Shown: piece by piece, positions 17,469 through 25,780 of the stretch
How positions within the stretch are numbered: the first letter of the stretch is position 1
How the letters are laid out: each line of letters begins with the position of its first letter
Assembly (NCBI GenBank): GCA_965230515.1
Contig: OZ246007.1
Location: forward strand, 992,001-1,056,000
Length of the DNA: 64,000 nt
Source: JAJFKB01 sp965230515
Lineage (GTDB): Bacteria > Pseudomonadota > Gammaproteobacteria > Pseudomonadales > IMCC2047
Reading direction: 5' to 3'
Program-made: the position numbers and the translations under genes
The notes under the pieces: generated by a model
Seen by the model: only the letters and a program-made list of their open reading frames with translations
The model's database searches: none
What the model was told of the DNA's origin: nothing

Positions 17469-17586
17469 ATCTCTATATCTCCATCAATAGTTCTGTTGTA
17501 TTTTAGTTACGACATTATTGTATTATAACCCGCGTACGGGTCAACCGGTTAACTGCCTGTGCCGACAATTTTTAACCCGCTTTTAT

Positions 17587-17922
17587 CTAGTCTTTGCTTT
17601 CTTCAGTTTTTGGTGCAGCGTCTGCAACCATGGTCTGCAACTCACCCTTTTCATGTAGCTCTACAATAATATCGCAGCCACCAACCAGTTCCCCGTTAAT
17701 ATAAAGCTGAGGAAAGGTCGGCCAATTGGAGTAACTGGGAAGCTTCGCACGAATATCCGGATTATCCAGAATATTAACGAATGCAAATCGCTCACCGCAG
17801 GACATCAACGCCTGCGAAGCCTGAGCAGAAAATCCACACTGGGGCTGCTGGGGAGATCCTTTCATATACAAAATGATGCTGTTTGACTCAATTTGTTCTT
17901 TTATGGTGTCCAATACATCCAT
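17587..17922 (-). CDS. grxD: Monothiol glutaredoxin, CGFS type
   Basis: The 111-residue protein has the LYMKGSPQQPQCGFSAQASQ segment with the CGFS active site of Grx4-type glutaredoxins, plus SNWPTFPQLYINGELVGGCDI, which binds glutathione. These proteins carry a bridging [2Fe-2S] cluster with glutathione and work in iron-sulphur delivery, often with BolA. GAGGTGAG precedes the ATG. The last ten residues (AAPKTEESKD) are a charged tail beyond the fold, common in this family. It lies 118 bases upstream of the peroxiredoxin gene on the same strand. Confidence 0.95.
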   Translation of the reverse strand: MDVLDTIKEQIESNSIILYMKGSPQQPQCGFSAQASQALMSCGERFAFVNILDNPDIRAKLPSYSNWPTFPQLYINGELVGGCDIIVELHEKGELQTMVADAAPKTEESKD

Positions 17923-17960
17923 AACTCACCTCGTGATTTATTTGCCCAAATAGGGGAGGG

Positions 17961-18110
17961 TTAGGGAACCTCTGAAAAACTACCTTACTCGATCTGGCGT
18001 TGTTAAATTTGGCCTCAAAATGCTCATTTATGGTTTATAAACTCCGCTTTTTCGGCCCAATTTGCCTAGCCAGCTCTTCACCGCCTACGTTTTTCAGAAC
18101 GTTCCTTAGA
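17961..18110. repeat. 150-bp inverted-repeat element (MITE-like), copy 2
   Basis: The left end GGAACCTCTGAAAAAC (17965-17980) is mirrored at the right end by the complement of GTTTTTCAGAACGTTCC (about 18089-18105) with a single-base insertion and one or two changes. The block TACTCGATCTGGCGT just inside the left end matches the corresponding block of the element at 5524-5693. It occupies the gap between grxD and argD, upstream of both. The remainder of this 457-base gap (18111-18379) shows no further gene; it should hold the argD promoter, which I could not place with confidence. Confidence 0.65.
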
Positions 18111-18379
18111 TAAAAACTCTGAGCGGCGGCATTTTACAGACATCGATAAAAATTTAATAGAACTAATGCTAAATTAGCTGGCGCGTTTTTAACAACCGCA
18201 CTCTGACTAACTCACCGCAGCAGATTATAGATAGCCCCAGGCCAAAATAGTTCAATTATTTACCCGACACAACACTGCAAAGGCTATAGATAATGGACTT
18301 CAGCGCAGCTTCCTTATATTATTCGCTTTTGAGTTTGGCAGCGATTGCTGCCTTTTTGCGTTTTAAGGATATGCGGGAT

Positions 18380-19621
18380 ATGGCCAATCAACACTTAATG
18401 GCAACCTATAACAGAATTGATACCGGGTTTGAGCAGGGCCAGGGTTCCTGGCTATTTGATACCGATGGCAATAAATATCTTGACCTGATCAGCGGCATTG
18501 CCGTCTGTGGGCTGGGGCACTGTCATGCGGAAGTAACAAGGGCAATCAAAGAACAGGCTGGTCGACTGGTGCACACTTCCAATCTATACCAGATTCCTTT
18601 GCAATCCCAATTGGCTGATCTGTTGGCTGAAGTATCCGGAATGGACAAAGCTTTCTTTTGCAATTCCGGTGCAGAAGCAAACGAAGCTGCCATCAAATTA
18701 GCGCGGTTATATGGACATAAGCAGGGTATTGAATCACCGACTATTATTGTCATGGAGGGATCCTTTCATGGTCGCTCAATGGCGACACTGACAGCAACCG
18801 GAAGCCGAAAGGCCCAGGCCGGATTTGAACCATTAGTCAGTGGTTTTATACGGGCACCCTATAACGATATTCAGGCACTAACCGATATCGCAAAAAGTAA
18901 CAGTAATGTGGTCGCCGTGTTATTCGAGCCCATTCTCGGCGAAGGCGGCATAATTATTCCCGAGCATGATTACCTGAACAAGGTACGCGACATCTGTGAT
19001 GATAACCAGTGGCTGATGATGCTCGATGAAGTGCAGACCGGCAATGGCCGAACCGGTCGCTATTTTGCGTACCAACATCACAATGTTCTTCCCGATGTGG
19101 TAACCACAGCAAAAGGACTGGGCAACGGATTCCCGATTGGCGCATGCCTCGCATCCGGCAGGGCCGGTGATATATTCCAGCCCGGCAACCATGCATCCAC
19201 CTTTGGCGGCAACCCTCTGGCATGTGCGGCTGCGATAGCCACAATTAATAGCATTCGTGATGAAAATCTGTGTGACAGGGCGGCACAAACAGGCGAGCGA
19301 ATGCTGCAGGCGTTTAAGGAACAACTTAAATTTGCGGACTATGTAACCGACATTCGCGGCCAAGGGCTGATGATAGGTATTGAGCTGGATAGTCCCTGCT
19401 CCGAGCTTTTGGTCCTTTCAAAAGCGAAAGGTTTACTACTCAATGTTACTGCCGACTCGGTTATTCGATTGCTTCCAGCATTGAATATAAGTGATGAAGA
19501 GGCCGATTTGGCTGTGAACACACTGGTCAAACTGATTAAAATTTATGCCGCCGACGATAGAGGTGGAGAACGTCGTGCTAAACCTCGATCCGGCGATGAT
19601 CGGCGTCAGTCCAGAAACTAG
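18380..19621 (+). CDS. argD: Acetylornithine aminotransferase
   Basis: This 413-residue class III PLP aminotransferase makes N-acetylornithine in arginine synthesis and may also serve in lysine synthesis. It shows YNRIDTGFEQGQGSWLFDTDG at the start, FFCNSGAEANEAAIKLAR, MEGSFHGRSMATL, the LDEVQTGNGRTGRYFAYQ Asp motif and TTAKGLGNGFPIGA with the PLP Lys near residue 250. The frame opens 29 codons earlier at 18293 with a hydrophobic stretch, but family alignment begins at MANQH and AAGGA lies 10 nt before that ATG, so I start at 18380. The C-terminal 20 residues (ADDRGGERRAKPRSGDDRRQ) are a basic, Arg-rich tail not usual in ArgD. argF follows 28 bases later. Confidence 0.93.
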   Translation: MANQHLMATYNRIDTGFEQGQGSWLFDTDGNKYLDLISGIAVCGLGHCHAEVTRAIKEQAGRLVHTSNLYQIPLQSQLADLLAEVSGMDKAFFCNSGAEANEAAIKLARLYGHKQGIESPTIIVMEGSFHGRSMATLTATGSRKAQAGFEPLVSGFIRAPYNDIQALTDIAKSNSNVVAVLFEPILGEGGIIIPEHDYLNKVRDICDDNQWLMMLDEVQTGNGRTGRYFAYQHHNVLPDVVTTAKGLGNGFPIGACLASGRAGDIFQPGNHASTFGGNPLACAAAIATINSIRDENLCDRAAQTGERMLQAFKEQLKFADYVTDIRGQGLMIGIELDSPCSELLVLSKAKGLLLNVTADSVIRLLPALNISDEEADLAVNTLVKLIKIYAADDRGGERRAKPRSGDDRRQSRN

Positions 19622-19649
19622 CGGCATAGATACCAGGTATTATTGAGTG

Positions 19650-20564
19650 ATGGATATTCGGCATTTTCTTACGCTTAATGACCTGACGGCTCAGGAGTTC
19701 AGGCAACTTCTGGAAAGGGCGGTTGTGCTTAAAAAGATGCAGCATAACGGAGAGCTCTACCAGCCTCTGAAAAATCGTACTATGGCGATGGTTTTCGAAA
19801 AGTCTTCCACTCGCACGCGTATCTCCTTTGAAACAGGAATGACTCAACTCGGCGGCCATGCCCTGTTTCTATCCCCCAGGGACACACAATTGGGCCGTGG
19901 CGAACCTATTGAAGATAGCGCTCGGGTCATGTCCCGCATGGTCGACATCATTATGATTCGAACCTTTGAGCACGCAAAAATTGAACGATTTGCCAAGTTC
20001 TCCCAGGTTCCGGTTATCAATGCGTTAACTGATGATTTTCATCCCTGCCAGTTATTAGCGGACATGCAAACCTATCTTGAACACCGTGGCTCTATCGCTG
20101 GTAAAAAGGTCTGCTACATCGGCGATGGCAACAATATGTGCAACTCCTATATCAATGCCGCCAGATTACTGGACTTCCAGCTCAGCGTCGCATGCCCGAA
20201 GGGATTTGAACCCTTGCCTTCTCTGGCACAGCAAAATAGCGAGCGGGTGACTATTGGGCAAGATCCAGCCGAGGCAGCAAAGGGTGCCCACCTGGTAGTG
20301 ACTGATGTCTGGGCCTCAATGGGACAGGAACAGGAGCAAAGTGCCAGAGTACAGCAATTTTCAGGATTTCAGGTCACTCCAAAATTGATGGATATCGCGG
20401 CACCGGAAGCGCTTTTCATGCATTGCCTGCCCGCCCATCGTGGCGAGGAGGTCAGTGAGGATATGCTCGACGATCCAAGATCAGTTGTCTGGGAAGAGGC
20501 TGAAAACAGGCTTCACGCGCAGAAGGCGCTGATCGAGCTATTACTGAAGGACAGGATCTGTTAA
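19650..20564 (+). CDS. argF: Ornithine carbamoyltransferase
   Basis: The 304-residue enzyme makes citrulline from ornithine and carbamoyl phosphate. The carbamoyl-phosphate loop EKSSTRTRISFE lies near residue 50, followed by FHPCQLLADMQT, IGDGNNMCNSYINAARLL (ornithine-side SMG-like region further on as SMGQEQEQ) and the HCLPAHRGEEV Cys motif near residue 253. The ATG at 19650 is preferred over the GTG one codon upstream. It is in an apparent operon with argD. Short length and the EKSSTRTR motif fit the anabolic ArgF rather than the catabolic ArcB class. Confidence 0.96.
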   Translation: MDIRHFLTLNDLTAQEFRQLLERAVVLKKMQHNGELYQPLKNRTMAMVFEKSSTRTRISFETGMTQLGGHALFLSPRDTQLGRGEPIEDSARVMSRMVDIIMIRTFEHAKIERFAKFSQVPVINALTDDFHPCQLLADMQTYLEHRGSIAGKKVCYIGDGNNMCNSYINAARLLDFQLSVACPKGFEPLPSLAQQNSERVTIGQDPAEAAKGAHLVVTDVWASMGQEQEQSARVQQFSGFQVTPKLMDIAAPEALFMHCLPAHRGEEVSEDMLDDPRSVVWEEAENRLHAQKALIELLLKDRIC

Positions 20565-20786
20565 CCATCATATATCCAATCAACCAGATTGGCCTGCCCG
20601 TGAAAAACCATCCGTTCTGTCCGGTTTTACCAGCTCAAATAACCACCCGCTGACAATCCGGTCTCCAGAAAGGCTGAACACCCCCTCGACCACTAAAAAA
20701 ATTGTTGCTTTTTAACAGGATAAACAGAAATTTCCGTCTATCCTTACTCTTAGTGAAGTTTTTTACAGCAAGGATACTTTAAGCTT

Positions 20787-21665
20787 ATGTTAGCCAAAGA
20801 ACTCGAATTGGTAGACGAGTCAAACTCGGCCAACGACCGTCTACTGGAAGAAATCAAAACTGCTCTGGAACAGGAGCATATTAACCTTCCGGCAATGCCT
20901 GATATTGCAATCAAAATCCGCGAGGCCTTTAAGGATGAGCAATATGAGGTCTCCCAGATCGCCCGACTGATACAGACGGAAGTGGGACTGACCGCGTATG
21001 TACTCAAAATTGCGAACAGTCCGTTACACAGAGGCCCCATTCCCATTGAAACCGCCAAGCACGCCATTTGCAGGTTGGGGCAGCATTCCGTACAGAGTAT
21101 CGTACTGACCTACACTATGCGCGCTCTGTTTAAATCCTCGTCCCCTACCCTGAAAGTGTTGCTTCAGGACCAATGGCAGGAAAGCACCTCGATTGCGGCT
21201 ATCAGTGCGATACTGGCTGAACGCTGTGAAGATTTCGATCCCGACCAGGCACTTCTGGCCGGATTACTCCAGGACATTGGCGGACTCCCTATTATCGATT
21301 GGTTAGCGCATAAAAAAGTGCCCGAAAATGAACTGGAAGCAGAATTTGTTCGTCTCAAAGACAGTCTGTCAGGTCATATTGGCGAAATGATTCTGGAATC
21401 ATGGGGTTTTTCCGACAAACTGGTTGAAGTTGTCAAAGCCCGAGAGGATTGGCAGCGAGATTCAGGTGCCGAAGTGGATACGGCTGATATCGTAACGATT
21501 GCCCGCCATCACTATTACATGAGCATTAACAGGCAACGCCCGGATATTCAGGAAATTGCCGCCTACCATAAGCTTCCCTTTAAGGATCTGACACCGGATC
21601 AGACCCTATCGATTCTTGAGGAATCGAGAGAAGAGATCGCCGAAATCAAAAGCATGCTTTCGTAG
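20787..21665 (+). CDS. HDOD-domain protein
   Basis: This 292-residue protein contains an HDOD domain over about residues 20-215: INLPAMPDIAIKIREAFKDEQYEVSQIARL, VLKIANSPLHRG, CRLGQHSVQSIVLTYTMR and the LAGLLQDIGGLPIIDWL segment, where an active HD-GYP enzyme would carry its metal-binding HD pair. The domain is thought to act as a non-catalytic scaffold in signalling pathways, often linked to c-di-GMP, motility or stress. No effector domain is fused. It stands alone with about 220 bases upstream of it. A second, membrane-anchored HDOD protein lies at 51963-53531. Confidence 0.88.
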   Translation: MLAKELELVDESNSANDRLLEEIKTALEQEHINLPAMPDIAIKIREAFKDEQYEVSQIARLIQTEVGLTAYVLKIANSPLHRGPIPIETAKHAICRLGQHSVQSIVLTYTMRALFKSSSPTLKVLLQDQWQESTSIAAISAILAERCEDFDPDQALLAGLLQDIGGLPIIDWLAHKKVPENELEAEFVRLKDSLSGHIGEMILESWGFSDKLVEVVKAREDWQRDSGAEVDTADIVTIARHHYYMSINRQRPDIQEIAAYHKLPFKDLTPDQTLSILEESREEIAEIKSMLS

Positions 21666-21695
21666 GGCTGTTCATACGCTTTCATGATGGCACTG

Positions 21696-22217
21696 TTACT
21701 CTTTCAGGCTCTTTTGCCAGAACAGTGCCTTTCCCATTTCCGGATCAAGCTGGTAACCGTCGAATCCAAACTTTCGATAAGCCTGCTGCGCTGAGCGGTT
21801 ACCCTCCAATACCTCCATGGTTAATTTGCAGCAGCCCCTTTCGCGAGCAATCTGCTCTACTTTGGATAGCATTCGCTGACACAAACCCAGACCTCGATAT
21901 TCACCCGCCACAAAAATATCATGCACATTAATTAACGGCTCACAACTAAAGGTTGAAAACCCATCAAAGCAATTAATCAGTCCTGCCGGCTTCTCCCCCA
22001 CGTAACAGAGAATTGTAAAGGCACCCGGAACCTTGGACAGGGCATGCGCCAAGCCTTTGGTAACCGCTGTATCAAGCGCGCGCCCTCCGCCCATCGGATC
22101 CTGCGCATAGGCGTTGATCAGAACACCGATATCACGGGCATGACCCTGATCCTGGTAATCTGCCTGAACGAGTACCGCCTCTCTCAAACCGCTAACCTCA
22201 CAGACTTCTGTAGACAA
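21696..22217 (-). CDS. GNAT-family N-acetyltransferase
   Basis: The 173-residue protein has a single GNAT fold: INVHDIFVAGEYRGLGLCQRML contains the acetyl-CoA loop (R/QxxGxG/A as YRGLGL), followed by CCKLTMEVLEGNRSAQQAYRKFGFDGY, the usual end of the fold. Substrate is unknown. It overlaps the start-proximal gene (a metallo-beta-lactamase-fold protein) by 20 bases, so the two are translationally linked. Confidence 0.85.
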   Translation of the reverse strand: MSTEVCEVSGLREAVLVQADYQDQGHARDIGVLINAYAQDPMGGGRALDTAVTKGLAHALSKVPGAFTILCYVGEKPAGLINCFDGFSTFSCEPLINVHDIFVAGEYRGLGLCQRMLSKVEQIARERGCCKLTMEVLEGNRSAQQAYRKFGFDGYQLDPEMGKALFWQKSLKE

Positions 22218-23100
22218 TACCGATCCATACCTCCTCGGACAAGAACCCGTCAGCCCAGGAATCCCAGCGGTTCGACAAACCCGTCTCCTGGATCTCTTTA
22301 AGCCCCATGCCCTGCTCCTTCATTGTCCTCACCTCTTCAGAGGTCCCCAACAGCATCTGGTAAAACGCTTCAAGATCTGCCTTGCTCGACAATGGCCCGT
22401 GACCGGGAATAACCTGTGTTTCATCACCAATCATAGACAATACGGTTTTGACGTTTGCAGCCATATTGATGACATTACCACCGGTATCGATATCCACAAA
22501 CGGGAAAAACCCGGAGAAAAAGTGATCCCCCATGTGAACCACATTGGCGTTCTCAAAAAATACCACCGTATCACCGTCGGTATGCCCATTTGGGAAATGC
22601 AGTAGCCGCACCTGTTCCCCGTTGATATAGAGATTCATAGCCTGCTGATAGGTTATTTCAGGCAGCGCATGCTCAGGATAGGGTTCCGAAACCATTTTAA
22701 ACAGTTTGATCTCCTGGGCTGTCAGTAGACGGTTGCGGACATTTTCGTGCGCCACGATCAGTGCCGAATCCCCAAGCGCCAGATTACCCTCGGTATGATC
22801 ACCATGCCAATGCGTGTTAATCACATAGGTCAACCTCTCCAGCCCTCCAAACTGACCAAGCTGCTTCTTGAGCGCCTCAGACATCAGTTTATAATCATCA
22901 TCGATCAGCAATATACCCTGATCACCGGCCAAAACAGCCAGGTTCCCACCACGCCCCTGCAGCATCCAGATTTGATCCGTTAATTTAATGGACGTAAAAG
23001 AGGGCGTATCGGCATGATGACCCTCGGCCTGCAGCCATGAAACTCCCGAGATCAGATAAACCAACCCTGCAATACCCAATATTTTGTGTAATAACTTCAT
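22198..23100 (-). CDS. Exported metallo-beta-lactamase-fold hydrolase
   Basis: This 300-residue protein begins with a signal peptide (MKLLHKILGIAGLVYLISGV, cleavage probably after LQAEG). It has the zinc-binding NTHWHGDHTEGN motif near residue 105, a further metal His in HFPNGHTDGD near residue 180 and IPGHGPLS near residue 230. The sequence style resembles the class B-like periplasmic hydrolases rather than a proven carbapenemase; the substrate cannot be predicted. The ATG at 23100 follows AGGTGA at 5 nt and is preferred over a GTG three codons upstream. It ends inside the GNAT gene and lies about 70 bases downstream of tex. Confidence 0.85.
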   Translation of the reverse strand: MKLLHKILGIAGLVYLISGVSWLQAEGHHADTPSFTSIKLTDQIWMLQGRGGNLAVLAGDQGILLIDDDYKLMSEALKKQLGQFGGLERLTYVINTHWHGDHTEGNLALGDSALIVAHENVRNRLLTAQEIKLFKMVSEPYPEHALPEITYQQAMNLYINGEQVRLLHFPNGHTDGDTVVFFENANVVHMGDHFFSGFFPFVDIDTGGNVINMAANVKTVLSMIGDETQVIPGHGPLSSKADLEAFYQMLLGTSEEVRTMKEQGMGLKEIQETGLSNRWDSWADGFLSEEVWIGIVYRSL

Positions 23101-23172
23101 TCTGCTCACCTGCTCTTTCCAGATAGATTTGTTGTCTGACAGATTCCTGTATTAGTGGCCATAACCACCTCT

Positions 23173-25494
23173 TTAGCGAATACCCGCTTTAACCAGCAAC
23201 TCTGCCATAGTACCCGATTTTGGCGGTTTTGAAACAGTCGAGCTGCCCGTACTGCCACCTCTTTTCGTTGGCTTTTTGGCGCGCGGATTTTTCGAGTCCT
23301 GACTTTGCGCCGGTAACGCATCACTCAGGCGCATCGTCAAACCAATCCGCTTTCGGTCAACATCCACAGCCAGCACTTTAACTTTTACAATATCTCCTGT
23401 TTTAACGACATCTCGCGGATCCTTGATAAAGCGATCAGCCAGTGCCGAAATGTGCACCAGGCCATCCTGATGTACACCGACATCAACAAAAGCGCCAAAA
23501 TTGGTGACGTTGGTTACGCTGCCTTCCAACAACATACCTGGCCTCAAGTCAGCCAGCTTCTCGACCTCTTCCTTAAACTGTGCCACCTTGAATTCAGGGC
23601 GGGGATCCCTGCCCGGCTTATCCAGCTCGGATATCACATCAACAACGGTTCTCAATCCAAAGCGTTCATCGACAAAATTCTCGGGTTCCATACGTTTCAA
23701 CAACCGGCTATTACCCAGCAGTTCCTGCAAATCACCACCACTGGATGCAACGATTTTGTTGACCAGCTTATAGGATTCGGGATGCACCGCCGAACCGTCA
23801 AGCGGGTTATCTCCGCCATTAATCCGAAGAAAGCCGGCCGCCTGTTCAAAACTCTTGTTCCCAAAACGGGGTACCTGTTTGAGCAGTTCCCGATTCGTAA
23901 ACTTCCCATGAGCATCCCGAAAAACCAGAATGTTTTCCGCCAGCGTCTGGTTAACCCCCGAAACTCTCGAAAGCAGCGGTGCCGAAGCCGTGTTCACATC
24001 TACCCCAACCGCGTTCACACAATCTTCGATCACCGCATCCAGTGCCTGGGCAAGCTTTACCTGACTGACATCATGCTGATACTGCCCTACACCAATGGAC
24101 TTTGGTTCTATCTTAACCAACTCAGCCAACGGGTCCTGCAGGCGGCGTGCTATTGATATAGCGCCACGAATGGTCACATCCAACTCTGGAAATTCCCGGG
24201 CAGCGACCTCAGACGCCGAATACACCGATGCTCCGGCTTCATTCACCACCACCTTTTGGGCACTAATATCGGGGTTTGACCGCAACAGCGCGCCTACAAA
24301 CCTGTCTGTCTCTCTCGAGGCAGTACCATTTCCAATCGCAATCAAACCAACCTGGTATTTTCTGCACAGCGCGACCAGATACGCCTCCGCCTCCTGTACC
24401 TTGAGCTGAGGCTTATTGGGATAAATAACACCATGATCAAGCACCTTTCCCGTTTCATCAACCACGGCCACTTTGACGCCCGTTCTAAGCGCAGGATCAA
24501 GTCCGATAGTCACGCAGCCACCCGCCGGTGCGGCTAATAATAAGTCTCTCAGGTTATTTGAAAATACCTGTATAGCTTCCTGCTCAGCCCGCTCCCTTAA
24601 CAGATTTAAAAACTCCAGTTCAAGATGCGTAAACAGCTTTACACGCCAGGTCCACCTGACAACCTCCTGCAACCACGCATCTGCTGCCCTGCCCTGGTTT
24701 TCAATGCCCCAGAACTCAGCGACCATCGCCTGGCAGAGGGACGTTGTCTCATCGTTTACGGTATCTGTCGAGCTTGCCTCCTTCAAAGAGACGGATAAAA
24801 CACCCTCCTTGCGTCCCCGAAACAGCGCCAGCGCTCTGTGCGAGGGCACTTTTACCAACGCCTCGGTGTACTCAAAATAGTCGGAAAACTTCGCGCCCTC
24901 TTTCTCTTTCCCTTCAATAACGCAGGCGGTTATCGTCGCCTCCCGTTGCAGATAATCACGTAACTTTGCCAGCAGATCAGCATCTTCAGCAAATTTCTCC
25001 ATGAGGATCTGACGCGCCCCCTCAAGTGCCTGCTTGACATCCAAAACACCTTCGTCCTGGCCAACATAGACAATTGCCTCTGTTTCCGGAGAACGGCGAG
25101 GATCCTCTAGCAGGCTCAACGCCAAAGGCTCCAATCCCGCCTCTCTGGCAATCTGGGCTTTGGTACGCCGCTTCGGTTTATAGGGCAGATAGAGGTCTTC
25201 CAGCCTGACTTTGCTTTCTGCCTCGATAATCTGCTGTCTCAGTTGCGGTGTCAGTTTATTCTGCTCCTCAATGCTCTTCAGCACAGCCGCCCGACGCTCT
25301 TCCAGTTCCCGGAGATATGCCAGACGTACTTCAAGCGTCCTTAACTGACCATCGTCGAGACCACCCGTGATATCTTTTCGGTATCGGGCGATAAAGGGGA
25401 CAGTACTTCCCTGATCCAACAACTCTACGGCTTTATCTATTTGCGACGGCTTGGCATTCAGCTCTGTCGCCAGGCGCTGGATAATCAACTGCAT
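23173..25494 (-). CDS. tex: Tex family RNA-binding transcriptional accessory protein
   Basis: The 773-residue protein has the full Tex architecture: an N-terminal helical region (PFIARYRKDITGGLDDGQLR), a YqgF/RNase H-like domain (TIGLDPALRTGVKVAVVDETG, AIGNGTASRETDRF), helix-hairpin-helix segments (VGVDVNTASAPLLSRVSG) and a C-terminal S1 RNA-binding domain (GSVTNVTNFGAFVDVGVHQDGLVHIS). A Ser/Lys/Arg-rich tail follows. Tex is a conserved cytoplasmic nucleic-acid-binding protein that affects transcription of certain genes. The ATG at 25494 has AAGGA at 6 nt; the frame runs 22 codons further upstream without family similarity. Confidence 0.96.
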   Translation of the reverse strand: MQLIIQRLATELNAKPSQIDKAVELLDQGSTVPFIARYRKDITGGLDDGQLRTLEVRLAYLRELEERRAAVLKSIEEQNKLTPQLRQQIIEAESKVRLEDLYLPYKPKRRTKAQIAREAGLEPLALSLLEDPRRSPETEAIVYVGQDEGVLDVKQALEGARQILMEKFAEDADLLAKLRDYLQREATITACVIEGKEKEGAKFSDYFEYTEALVKVPSHRALALFRGRKEGVLSVSLKEASSTDTVNDETTSLCQAMVAEFWGIENQGRAADAWLQEVVRWTWRVKLFTHLELEFLNLLRERAEQEAIQVFSNNLRDLLLAAPAGGCVTIGLDPALRTGVKVAVVDETGKVLDHGVIYPNKPQLKVQEAEAYLVALCRKYQVGLIAIGNGTASRETDRFVGALLRSNPDISAQKVVVNEAGASVYSASEVAAREFPELDVTIRGAISIARRLQDPLAELVKIEPKSIGVGQYQHDVSQVKLAQALDAVIEDCVNAVGVDVNTASAPLLSRVSGVNQTLAENILVFRDAHGKFTNRELLKQVPRFGNKSFEQAAGFLRINGGDNPLDGSAVHPESYKLVNKIVASSGGDLQELLGNSRLLKRMEPENFVDERFGLRTVVDVISELDKPGRDPRPEFKVAQFKEEVEKLADLRPGMLLEGSVTNVTNFGAFVDVGVHQDGLVHISALADRFIKDPRDVVKTGDIVKVKVLAVDVDRKRIGLTMRLSDALPAQSQDSKNPRAKKPTKRGGSTGSSTVSKPPKSGTMAELLVKAGIR

Positions 25495-25780
25495 ATTTGT
25501 CCTTATTTTTTGAATTCTGTAGATCTGAAAAGCAGCCATTGTATAGTCGTGCGAAATCAACAGCCAGTAGCGCCGGGATCTTTATTGCGTCTGCTGCTGT
25601 CCGCAAAGATCCTGACCGCCCTGACTTGCAAGCTATTTAACGTGTGTATCAATACAGGGTCGTTTAATAACCCTGAGCCAGGTTTACTGTGGCGTCAATA
25701 AAGATTGATGCCCGCTGAATATCTGCATCTGAGACACATCAAACGTTCAGGCAGGAATCAATCATTTACCGGACCTCAAA

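Noticed and set aside
22198..23100. Acquired carbapenemase-type resistance gene
   Set aside because: It has the metallo-beta-lactamase fold, but this fold covers many hydrolases, the setting is core genome, and no mobile element or resistance neighbour is present.
23452..24156. A 234-codon plus-strand frame opposite tex
   Set aside because: Antisense to a highly conserved gene, with no ribosome binding site and no family features.
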